A model generated the notes under the pieces. The model saw only the letters and a list, made by a program, of their open reading frames with translations. It did no database searches and was not told where the DNA came from. Of a stretch of 64,000 nt of DNA, positions 39,801 through 47,381 are shown piece by piece. Position 1 is the stretch's first letter, and each line of letters opens with the position of its first letter. Made by a program: the position numbers and the translations under genes. The stretch is taken from the NCBI GenBank assembly GCA_026129485.1, contig JAHCHY010000017.1:32627-96626 (forward strand), read 5' to 3'. The stretch is from Cyclobacteriaceae bacterium (GTDB lineage: Bacteria > Bacteroidota > Bacteroidia > Cytophagales > Cyclobacteriaceae).

Positions 39801-42800
39801 GGAGGAACGGGCACGATCTGCAGCGGGCAGCAATCCAGTATTCTTATCAACACACCGATTAGCGGAGGACAAGTACGGTTGGCGAGTGTTACTTACGGAG
39901 CAGTAACAGGATCGTATGCCGCAGGGGCCTTATTTACTAATGGTCAGTCCTTATCTGAAGCATTGATTAATAATACAGGTTCTCCGCTTACTGTGGATTA
40001 CGAGTTTGAGGCTATTGTTGGTTCATGCGGTCCAAGCGCAAGCCAGGTTGTTAGTGTAACCGTAAACCCGGTTCCGAACGTAGTAGCCTTACCCGCCTCA
40101 CAAACCATTTGCAGCGGGACGAATACAAACATCGCCTTAAGCACGACCAACGGAGTTGGAGGCGCAACCTATAGCTGGACGGTAGTCCAGAGTGGGGTAA
40201 GCGGGGCCACATCCGATACGGGTTCAACGATCAGCCAGACATTAACAGCCACGGGCTCGACATCCGGAACCGCTACCTATACGATCACCCCTAATGCAGG
40301 GGGATGCAATGGCGCCCCGGTTACGGTGATAGTAACGGTTAACCCGTTACCGGATGTAGTCGCTACACCTAATACAGAATCGATCTGCAGCGGGGGTACT
40401 ACCAGTATCAACTTAAGTACGACTAATGGAGTAGCAGGCGCAACCTACAGTTGGACGGTAGTGCAAAGTAATGTAAGCGGGGCCACTTCAGGCTTTGGTG
40501 CGAGCATCAATCAAACGTTAACTACCACTACAAGTTCAGCCGGTACGGCTACCTATACGATCACGCCAAGCGCCAGTGGTTGCACTGGCACCCCGGTAGT
40601 AGTGGTGGTAACCGTTAGTCCAACCCCGAACGTAGTAGCCTTACCTGCCTCACAAATCATTTGCAGCGGAACGAACACAAACATTGCCTTAAGTACGACC
40701 AACGGAGTTGGAGGCGTAACCTATAGCTGGACAGTCGTTCAGAATAATGTAAGCGGAGCTACGTCCGGTACAGGTGGTACGATCAGCCAGGTGTTAACGG
40801 CTACTACAAGCAGTTCGGGTACCGCCACGTATACCATTACACCATCATCAGGCGGCTGCAACGGCACCCCGGTTACAGTGATAGTAACGGTAAACCCGTT
40901 ACCGGATGTAATTGCTACCCCGAATACAGAATCTATCTGTAGCGGAGGCACTACCAATATCAGCTTAAGTACGACCAATGGCGTGGCAGGTGCAACGTAT
41001 AGCTGGACAGTAGTGCAGAGCAATGTAAGCGGAGCAACCTCAGGCTTTGGCACGAGCATCAACCAGACATTAACCGCTACTACAAGTTCAGCCGGTACCG
41101 CTACCTATACGATCACACCATCAGCTAATGGCTGTAATGGCACTCCGGTAGTAGTGGTGGTAACGGTTAATCCTGTTCCGAACGTAGTAGCCTTACCTGC
41201 CTCACAAACCATTTGTAGTGGAGCGGATACAAACATCGCCTTAAGCACGACCAACGGAGTTGGGGGCGCAACCTATAGCTGGACGGTAGTTCAGAGCGGG
41301 GTAAGCGGGGCGACATCCGACACGGGTTCAACGATCAGCCAGACATTAACCGCCACAGGCTCGACACCGGGTACAGCTACCTATACGATCACACCTAATG
41401 CAGGCGGCTGTAATGGCACCCCGATAACAGTTATCGTAACGGTTAACCAGCTACCGGATGTAGTAGCCACACCAAATGCGGAAACGATATGTAGTGGCGC
41501 AACTACCAACATTGGTTTAAACACTACCAACGGAGTAACAGGCGCAACCTACAGCTGGACAGTAGTGCAGAGCAATGTAAGCGGAGCAACCTCAGGTTTT
41601 GGTACGAGCATCAATCAAACATTAACGGCCACTACAAGCGCAGCTGGTACCGCTACCTACACGATCACGCCATCAGCCAGTGGCTGCAACGGCACCCCGA
41701 TAGTAGTGGTGATAACGGTAAACCCGGCCCCGAACGTAGTGGCCTTACCCGCCTCACAAACCATTTGCAGTGGAGCGAATACAAACATTGCTTTAAGTAC
41801 CACCAATGGAGTCGGAGGCGCAACATACAGTTGGACAGTGATTCAGAATAACGTAAGCGGAGCCACGTCCGGTACAGGCAGTACGATCAGTCAGGTGTTA
41901 ACGGCTACTACAAGCAGTTCGGGTACCGCCACGTATACCATTACACCATCATCAGGCGGTTGCAATGGCACCCCGATAACAGTTATTGTAACGGTTAATC
42001 CGTTACCGGATGTAGTGGCCTCACCAAACACGGAAACGATATGTAGTGGAGCAACTACCAGTATCAACTTAAGCACCACCAATGGTGTAACAGGCGCTAC
42101 CTACAGTTGGACAGTGGTGCAAAGTAATGTAAGCGGAGCAACCTCAGGTTTTGGTACGAGCATCAATCAAACATTAACTGCCACTACAAGCGCAGCAGGC
42201 ACCGCTACCTACACAATCACACCATCAGCTAATGGTTGCAATGGCACTCCAATAGTAGTGGTGGTAACCGTTAATCCAACCCCGAATGTAGTAGCGTTAC
42301 CCGCCTCACAAACCATTTGCAGTGGAGCGAATACAAACATTGCTTTAAGTACGACAAACGGAGTTGGAAGCGCAACATACAGTTGGACGGTAGTCCAGAG
42401 TGGAGTAAGTGGAGCGACATCCGATACGGGTTCAACGATCAGCCAGACATTAACAGCCACGGGCTCGACATCCGGAACAGCTACGTATACCATCACCCCT
42501 AATGCAGGTGGTTGCAATGGTGCCCCGATAACAGTTATTGTAACGGTAAACCCGTTACCGGATGTAGTGGCTACCCCGAATACAGAATCTATCTGTAGCG
42601 GGGGCACTACCAATATCAGCTTAAGCACCACCAATGGTGTGGCAGGCGCGACCTACAGTTGGACGGTAGCGCAGAGTAATGTAAGCGGGGCCACTCCGGG
42701 CTTTGGTACATCAATCAATCAAACGTTAACCGCTACCACGAGCGTAGCAGGCATAGCGACCTACACGATCACGCCATCAGCTAATGGTTGCACTGGCACC

Positions 42801-45800
42801 CCGGTAGTAGTGGTGGTAACGGTTAATCCTGTTCCGAATGTAGTAGCGTTACCCGCCTCACAAACCATTTGCAGTGGAACAAATACAAACATTGCCTTGA
42901 GTACAACCAATGGAGTAGGTGGCGCAACCTATAGCTGGACGGTGGTTCAGAGCGGAGTAACCGGAGCGACATCCGATACGGGTTCAACGATCAGCCAGAC
43001 TTTAACCGCCACAGGCTCGACAGCCGGAACAGCTACCTATACGATCACACCATCATCAGGCGGTTGCAACGGCACACCGGTTACAGTGATAGTAACAGTA
43101 AGTCCGCTGCCGGATGTAGCGGCTACCCCAAATACAGAATCGATCTGTAGTGGAGCAACTACCAATATCAGCTTAAGCACTACGAATGGCGTAGCAGGCG
43201 CAACGTATAGCTGGACAGTAGTGCAGAGTAATGTAAGCGGGGCTACGACAGGCTTTGGTACATCAATAAACCAAACATTAACCGCTACCACAAGCGCAGC
43301 CGGAACAGCGACCTACACGATCACGCCATCAGCCAGTGGTTGCAACGGTACTCCAATAGTAGTGGTGGTTACCGTTAACCCTGCCCCTGTAGTTACAAGT
43401 GCTCCTTTAACAATTACCCGATGCAGTGGAGCAGGCGCCCTTAATTTTACGCCCGCCTTTAATGTGGCTGGAACAACTTATACCTGGACAAGCTCAATAT
43501 CAGGCCCGGTAACCGGGGCAAGCGTAGCAGCAAGCGGAAGCAGCACAATTTCAGATAATCCAATCAACGTGGGAAGTGTTACCGGTACGGTAACCTATAC
43601 ATTCATACCAACCGGCCCCGGAGGCTGCGTGGGCGCTTCGTTCAATTATGTGGTAACAGTTAACCCGGAACCGGTTGGAGTAAATGATGCGAAGACTGTA
43701 TGTAGTGATGCACCTGTTGCATATAGTTTGTTGTTGAACCTGGCTTCGTTGGGGAATAATGTAGGCAGTACGTTTACATGGGTTGCTGCGGATAATGCGA
43801 ATCCTTTGGTTACAGGTGAGAGCACCACTATTCAATCAGGGCCTTCTATTACCGATGTAATTGTTAATCACACTAATGTAGACCAACTGGTGGTTTATAC
43901 CATTACGCCAACCAGCACCAACGGGTGTGTGGGTGCATCGTTCCAGGTTACGATAACGATTAAGCCAGAGCCTGTGGGGATGTCGGCCCCGGCCCCGGAT
44001 ATCTGTAGCGGATCTGCTGTTGGATATGACCTTCAGAACAATGTCAATACGTTAGGCAACTCGTTGGCGTCTAATTTCACCTGGACTGCTTTACCTCACC
44101 CGGATGTAACCGGGGAAACATCTTCATTGAAATCGGGCTCAATCATTGATGATGTGCTTATAAACAATTCGGGTGTAAACCAGGTGGTAACGTACACCAT
44201 TACACCCACTTCACAAGCGGGCGGTTGTTTAGGCGATTCATTCACCGTTTTAGTGAATGTAAATCCGAAAGCTATTTTTACCGCAGGGCCTGATCTTGCC
44301 GTGTGCGTAGATCAAAACGATATTGAAATTCAGGGTTCTGTTACATTCGCACCTTCAACTTATTCCTGGTCGGGGGGTACGGGTACGTTTGATAATAATT
44401 CTATTGAAAACCCACGGTATATTTTAAGCGCAGCTGATAAAGCGATTGCTTCACCAACGGTAAGGGTGCTTACACTTACTATTGCAGCCTCAGGAGTCTG
44501 CCCGACCGAGTTTGACACCATGAACCTTACGCTTAATCCTTTGCCAAATGCTTCGTTCATTGGCATTCCTGCACCACCTGATGTTCCTGAAAATGGAATT
44601 AACCTGGAATTGAATGCGTTCCAAACCGGTGGATTATTTACCATAATACCAGGCTCGGGGTTAACAGCTACATCAATTGATCCGGATACCGGATTTGATC
44701 GTACTTTCCTTACCCCGGCTGATGCTACACTTTATGACGGTACGCCTGAATCTGTTAATACTATTACCTATACCTATACGAATGCCAATGGATGCACGAA
44801 CTCGACCTCGCAAAACCTGAGGGTTAACCCGCTTACTGTAGTTGACTTTGCAGTTCAGGGTGCATCAACAGATGGTGATGGCGATTTCCGGGTTTGTGCA
44901 GATACAGGAGAGATCTTATTGATTCCGCTTGATGGTGGAAACCCCGGCCTTGCGCAAAGCTTTACAAGCTTAACACCCGGATTAACCCTAAGTACTTCCG
45001 GATCACAATATTTTATCCCGACCAACAACCTTACATCGGGTATTTATACGATCCAGTTTACTTATACCAATGTAGCGAACGTAACATCATTCAAGACGCG
45101 GAATGTTAAGGTTCAGGCCAGCCCGGTCGCTTTGTTCAGCTCATCAGGAAATTGTATCGATAGCCCGACTGTATTTGCAGATGGCTCTACCATTAAACCT
45201 TCAAATGTGAATACTCCTTTTGCGCCAGTCATCAGCTTGTATGAATGGAATTTTGGAGATTTCAATACTGTAGTCGGTGCTCCGGGTATGCCCATACCAA
45301 TGGGCACTAACTCCGGAAAAACCACTGGTACATATGATAACCCAAGTCATACCTACGGTAATGCCAGCAGCTTTACTGTTTCATTGAAGGTTACAACCAG
45401 CCAGGGCTGCTCCAATACTTATGTTAATCCAACATCCGTTATTGTAGGCACTATCCCTGTTGTTAATTTCGATTACTTTGCGATCTGTAATAATGACAGT
45501 ACAAGATTTAAAGCAATTATCACCAACCTGGGCTCAAGCACGATAGCACAATACAATTGGAATTTTGATGATGGCGATGTTCTGAGCGGCTTCGGTACGA
45601 TTACACCTCCGGCTAACAGTGGCAGAACAATCGGAACTTACAGTGACCCTATTCATAAATATGTGAGCACAGGTTCGTATAACCCTACATTATCCGTAAT
45701 AACCAACCTGGGTTGCTCAAGCTTGCCCAGAACCAGGCCGGTAACCATTGCCCCATACGTAACCGTGATTGCTGCTTCCGGTAATCCCCCTGAGAATTTT

Positions 45801-47381
45801 AATACACCAGCCGGCTGGTTTATTGAAAACCTGGTAGATACGGACGACAATACGCTTGTAAGCTGGAAGCACGGTGTACCTTCAGGAGAAGAAATAACGG
45901 CCGCAAGCAGTGCCGGTAATGTATGGTGGACGGGTAATAATAGCAATGCATATTTCCCTAATGAGAAATCCGTGGTTAACAGTCCATGTTACGATCTGGA
46001 TAATCTTCAGCGGCCCATGTTTGCCCTGGATTATTTCTCTGACCTGGAAACCAGCCTGGATGGTGTAGTGCTGCAATATTCAATTGACGGAGGTGCAACA
46101 TGGGAACTGGTTGGCCCTGCCGTAACCGAACCGCGCGATCAGGGAATTAACTGGTTTAATGGTCAGGGTATTCCTTCTAATCCGGGTAACCAGCTTTTAG
46201 GACAGTATGGCTGGACGGGTGAGCAACATGGTTGGAAGAATGCACGCTTCAACCTGGATATGATTCCTAAGCTGAACGATGAAAGAAAGCAGGTGCGTTT
46301 CAGGCTGGCATTGGCGAGCAACGGTACCAATGCGCCAGGCACTACCTTCGATGGCTTTGCATTCGACAACGTATATGTAGGGGAGAAGCAGCGAAACGTA
46401 CTGGTTGAGCATTTTACTACCTCTCAGCTTGGTATCAGTGTAATAGCAGATAACCACCTGAATGGGTTGTACCAGGCACAGCTTACAGACCGGGGATTCT
46501 CTGATTTCGACCAGGTTCAATATCATGTGAACTTTAACGGAGTTGATCCGCTCAACCGCGATAACCCGGAAGACCCTGCCGCCCGTGCGTTGCGCTACAG
46601 GGTTTCACAACCTCCGTACACGATTATGGATGGTAAGCTGGAACCCGGCAAGTTTACCGGTATTTATACGGAGATCAACAAAATTGAAATTGACCGCAGG
46701 GCTTTGGTTGATCCTGTATTTGACCTGGAAGTTGAGGATTTGCCAACCGCTGTGAACACCAAAATGAGTGTGCGCCTCACGCTTACTGCAAGGCAAGCTT
46801 ATACACGGCCTATATTGATCAATGTGGCCTTGCTTGAAAAGGATGTGAATGGTAACAAGAATGTGTTGCGTAAGAATTTGTTTACTCCTGCCGGGCTGGT
46901 GGTGGAGTTGCCATTTACATCCGGTCAGGTTTTGATACGCGAGGCGCTGGATGTAGTGCTGGATGTTCCGATTGTTGACCCGAACGGCTTAATGCTGATA
47001 GGCTATGTGCAGGATTTACAGTCCAACGAGATTTTGCAGTCTGTTGTAATGCGCACGGGTGTTGCGCCTAAGGTTACCGATCCGATTACGGCTGTAGATG
47101 ATACACCTGCTTTGGTTGCGATCAAGGCCATACAAATGTACCCTAACCCGGCAAGCCTTGAGTTTAACTTTGGATTACCTGCCGAAGTTGCACCGGGTAC
47201 ATCATGGAAAATTTTGGATCAACGTGGCATTACGGTATTGAGTGGAGATTTTGAAGGAGCAAGCAATGGCATACAACCAGTGGATGTCTCGGGCCTGGCA
47301 AATGCCGTGTACTATGTAGTAATATCTTCACCACAGGGAGCAACCGTACACAGGAAGCTGGTGGTGGTTAACCGGAACTAA
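33858..47381 (+). CDS. Giant T9SS-secreted repeat protein (4507 residues), probable surface adhesin
   Basis: A long-n-region signal peptide ends near TRAYAQ. Residues about 350-830 hold five autotransporter-type beta repeats (consensus KxGSGTLTLSGSNTFTGG). Ig/PKD-like domains follow from about 1234. Residues 2073-3176 are twelve 92-residue PKD-like units, each with two Cys (ICSG and GCxG). Divergent units follow, then PKD domains near 3795 and 3900 (YEWNFGD, YNWNFDDGD), a jelly-roll region near 3982-4175 and an Omp28-like region (about 4175-4410). The last 80 residues are a type A T9SS sorting domain (MYPNPAS at about 4427). The protein should cross the outer membrane by T9SS and be surface-anchored. 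ATG 33858 is preferred to the TTG at 33840. Confidence 0.9.
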   Translation: MPLTLRLPTRKNPSSAVGLFSDSFLQVSRLFLVFLVVTLSTRAYAQKTWLPATGGSWTAGANWSGGTPPVAGDVVIISSDQSGNITNVPSISLNSLTVSGSCVLVGASSGNTITVTNVFSVSAGETLTLGGTGGRLNFTLGAAATGTVSGTVSLNAGGAARTFLANGDLSIPAGGLLTGAGSSNFTLGSGATLRIGSAGGIATSGATGSVQVNGTRSYSTSANYHYIGTSNQSEGTGLPATVSNLTINNTGGGGNNTITMVSNVAITNSLTVSSGVLALGANNITSVSAINMTGTSITGTGTITLAGDITTNLSGTIALISAPIALGAVNRVFNIADGAANPDLTISSVIGGTGSITKNGSGTLTLSGSNTFTGGLTLNTGTVNANNTNCFGSSSGTLTINGGALSNTTGGAITLTNYPQTWNGDFTYFGIQNLDMGSGLITLTDHRIVSVNSSTLGLSGVLSGSYGLTKDGAGVLILGGNNTFTGGLGINAGRVTLSNPNALNSGSPNAITYGPGSTGTLRLNGLSVTISGLNSNGTVGTPVVENAGAVSATLTITTSGLNDYAGTIQDSGSALSIVKNGSGSLSLSGSNSYTGGTILSAGTLNINSATAIGTGTFTISGGILDNSSAGAITLSTNNPQNWNGNFAFTGTQNLNMGTGSVTPNASRQVTVNGGELTIGGVIGGGAIGISKLGSGTLTLAGANTFTGGFTLGGGTLNVNHANALGTSAGTFTINGGIIGNASGSPITTTNYPIAWNGDFAFNGPQNLNLSTGPVTLTANRQVTVNSNTLTVGGAISAPAFNLTKSGAGTFSFGSNNVVLNGLTIDAGTLTSTSSTLFLNGSLSNSGTFNHNSGTVHYNGASTQLVGAVVYHNLVTSGAGQKNAAGAITVNNNLTNSTILDLGANALTVTGVLDNTGGNLRFTGATNGIAVATGTVTYYGASQTIASGTYNNLVINQSSGQASLGGNVTVNGTLTLTNGVLNLAGFDLTLGPAATISIASPSATRMIIANGSRVVKTFSGTGAFLFPIGDNTGTTEYSPVTINVTAGAGFPANVAVSVVDAKHPNNISASNFLTRYWEVDQSGITGCTATITATYPNADITGAEGSIHAAQLTGTFDQAANPWVKFTTLASNTLTAANASLPAGQTNYFTGIRGANPTASIVGGDVSICTGGSVALNTNVTGDGPFTYSWSPVAGLSAANIANPVASPVTTTGYTVTVKDGNGISATDNTTITVTPIPSAPIVSPAGPVTVCEGSSAIILTSDAATGNQWYKDGFLLGGETGTTINITTNPANSGNYTVISTVSGCPSAVSNTVAVTIHALPLSTPVVSPANTTICNGSTVTVTIVGTEPGINYRLLDGVTPVSVYVAGTGGSINLVSSPLTASTTLTVEAYNPVTGCTLSLSGTTAVTVNASIPTPVITPVGPVMACVGDPAVILGSSAVSGNQWYKDGVLIPGEVNQTLSVSTAVANSGSYTVYEIQAGCTSAVSAPVNIIINSIASPPVASNPAPICLGGAIPALTATGTDLKWYSDAALTTLVGTGSPFTPGVFEVDNMTPGTYHLYVTQTIDCESPATTVSVLVDFAVIANAGVNTDLCDGQSISLGGSPSASGGNGTYTYNWTSLPPSFTSNQSNPVVIPALGTTTYILQVTDAFGCTDTDQIDVTVNEIPVFMITNNTGGGTGHICSGSSISIALASPTAGSTISLQPVNYGAFITGGLYPAGGTFADGNVLTEGAGLTNTSNAPVSIVYTFSVATPDCANPVTQQATIVVNPTPVLSITNNSPSICSNSAVDILLNSATSGAVVRITSVNYGSVTGGTLSAGSTFTPGSGITETLINSGNNPVTVRYNLEVEANGCTTSGYFTDVVVNPNPTFVATNFAPQICHGDQTSIFFGSVTAGHQINVVAVFYGGVTGGTVNPGITTFNSATPLQETLFNTTHAPIDVEYVFNVTTPATTPVCPLAPANQVVTVRVYPNPTFTVTNNSGGGTGTICSGQQSSILINTPISGGQVRLASVTYGAVTGSYAAGALFTNGQSLSEALINNTGSPLTVDYEFEAIVGSCGPSASQVVSVTVNPVPNVVALPASQTICSGTNTNIALSTTNGVGGATYSWTVVQSGVSGATSDTGSTISQTLTATGSTSGTATYTITPNAGGCNGAPVTVIVTVNPLPDVVATPNTESICSGGTTSINLSTTNGVAGATYSWTVVQSNVSGATSGFGASINQTLTTTTSSAGTATYTITPSASGCTGTPVVVVVTVSPTPNVVALPASQIICSGTNTNIALSTTNGVGGVTYSWTVVQNNVSGATSGTGGTISQVLTATTSSSGTATYTITPSSGGCNGTPVTVIVTVNPLPDVIATPNTESICSGGTTNISLSTTNGVAGATYSWTVVQSNVSGATSGFGTSINQTLTATTSSAGTATYTITPSANGCNGTPVVVVVTVNPVPNVVALPASQTICSGADTNIALSTTNGVGGATYSWTVVQSGVSGATSDTGSTISQTLTATGSTPGTATYTITPNAGGCNGTPITVIVTVNQLPDVVATPNAETICSGATTNIGLNTTNGVTGATYSWTVVQSNVSGATSGFGTSINQTLTATTSAAGTATYTITPSASGCNGTPIVVVITVNPAPNVVALPASQTICSGANTNIALSTTNGVGGATYSWTVIQNNVSGATSGTGSTISQVLTATTSSSGTATYTITPSSGGCNGTPITVIVTVNPLPDVVASPNTETICSGATTSINLSTTNGVTGATYSWTVVQSNVSGATSGFGTSINQTLTATTSAAGTATYTITPSANGCNGTPIVVVVTVNPTPNVVALPASQTICSGANTNIALSTTNGVGSATYSWTVVQSGVSGATSDTGSTISQTLTATGSTSGTATYTITPNAGGCNGAPITVIVTVNPLPDVVATPNTESICSGGTTNISLSTTNGVAGATYSWTVAQSNVSGATPGFGTSINQTLTATTSVAGIATYTITPSANGCTGTPVVVVVTVNPVPNVVALPASQTICSGTNTNIALSTTNGVGGATYSWTVVQSGVTGATSDTGSTISQTLTATGSTAGTATYTITPSSGGCNGTPVTVIVTVSPLPDVAATPNTESICSGATTNISLSTTNGVAGATYSWTVVQSNVSGATTGFGTSINQTLTATTSAAGTATYTITPSASGCNGTPIVVVVTVNPAPVVTSAPLTITRCSGAGALNFTPAFNVAGTTYTWTSSISGPVTGASVAASGSSTISDNPINVGSVTGTVTYTFIPTGPGGCVGASFNYVVTVNPEPVGVNDAKTVCSDAPVAYSLLLNLASLGNNVGSTFTWVAADNANPLVTGESTTIQSGPSITDVIVNHTNVDQLVVYTITPTSTNGCVGASFQVTITIKPEPVGMSAPAPDICSGSAVGYDLQNNVNTLGNSLASNFTWTALPHPDVTGETSSLKSGSIIDDVLINNSGVNQVVTYTITPTSQAGGCLGDSFTVLVNVNPKAIFTAGPDLAVCVDQNDIEIQGSVTFAPSTYSWSGGTGTFDNNSIENPRYILSAADKAIASPTVRVLTLTIAASGVCPTEFDTMNLTLNPLPNASFIGIPAPPDVPENGINLELNAFQTGGLFTIIPGSGLTATSIDPDTGFDRTFLTPADATLYDGTPESVNTITYTYTNANGCTNSTSQNLRVNPLTVVDFAVQGASTDGDGDFRVCADTGEILLIPLDGGNPGLAQSFTSLTPGLTLSTSGSQYFIPTNNLTSGIYTIQFTYTNVANVTSFKTRNVKVQASPVALFSSSGNCIDSPTVFADGSTIKPSNVNTPFAPVISLYEWNFGDFNTVVGAPGMPIPMGTNSGKTTGTYDNPSHTYGNASSFTVSLKVTTSQGCSNTYVNPTSVIVGTIPVVNFDYFAICNNDSTRFKAIITNLGSSTIAQYNWNFDDGDVLSGFGTITPPANSGRTIGTYSDPIHKYVSTGSYNPTLSVITNLGCSSLPRTRPVTIAPYVTVIAASGNPPENFNTPAGWFIENLVDTDDNTLVSWKHGVPSGEEITAASSAGNVWWTGNNSNAYFPNEKSVVNSPCYDLDNLQRPMFALDYFSDLETSLDGVVLQYSIDGGATWELVGPAVTEPRDQGINWFNGQGIPSNPGNQLLGQYGWTGEQHGWKNARFNLDMIPKLNDERKQVRFRLALASNGTNAPGTTFDGFAFDNVYVGEKQRNVLVEHFTTSQLGISVIADNHLNGLYQAQLTDRGFSDFDQVQYHVNFNGVDPLNRDNPEDPAARALRYRVSQPPYTIMDGKLEPGKFTGIYTEINKIEIDRRALVDPVFDLEVEDLPTAVNTKMSVRLTLTARQAYTRPILINVALLEKDVNGNKNVLRKNLFTPAGLVVELPFTSGQVLIREALDVVLDVPIVDPNGLMLIGYVQDLQSNEILQSVVMRTGVAPKVTDPITAVDDTPALVAIKAIQMYPNPASLEFNFGLPAEVAPGTSWKILDQRGITVLSGDFEGASNGIQPVDVSGLANAVYYVVISSPQGATVHRKLVVVNRN
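40074..43385 (+). repeat. Twelve in-frame 276-bp tandem repeats, alternating types A and B
   Basis: The unit is 92 codons. A units begin PNVVALPASQ and B units PDVVATPNTE; they alternate ABAB through six pairs (552-bp period). Two A subtypes exist: one with SDTGSTISQTLTATGST (A1, A3, A5, A6) and one with SGTGxTISQVLTATTSSS (A2, A4). Near-identical DNA between distant units points to recent expansion or gene conversion. No frame break occurs. It encodes stacked PKD-like domains. Confidence 0.95.

Noticed and set aside
34532-43300. Long open frames on the minus strand opposite the giant gene (for example 34532-35080 and 42209-42634)
   Set aside because: Their predicted products are Val/Pro-rich low-complexity strings created by the Thr/Gly/Asn-rich codons of the giant gene, recur with its repeat units, and show no family pattern or start signals.
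40074-43385. Regular 276-bp spacing suggestive of a CRISPR or satellite array
   Set aside because: The whole tract is one open coding frame of 92-codon PKD-like units; repeats are far longer than CRISPR repeats and there are no unique spacers.
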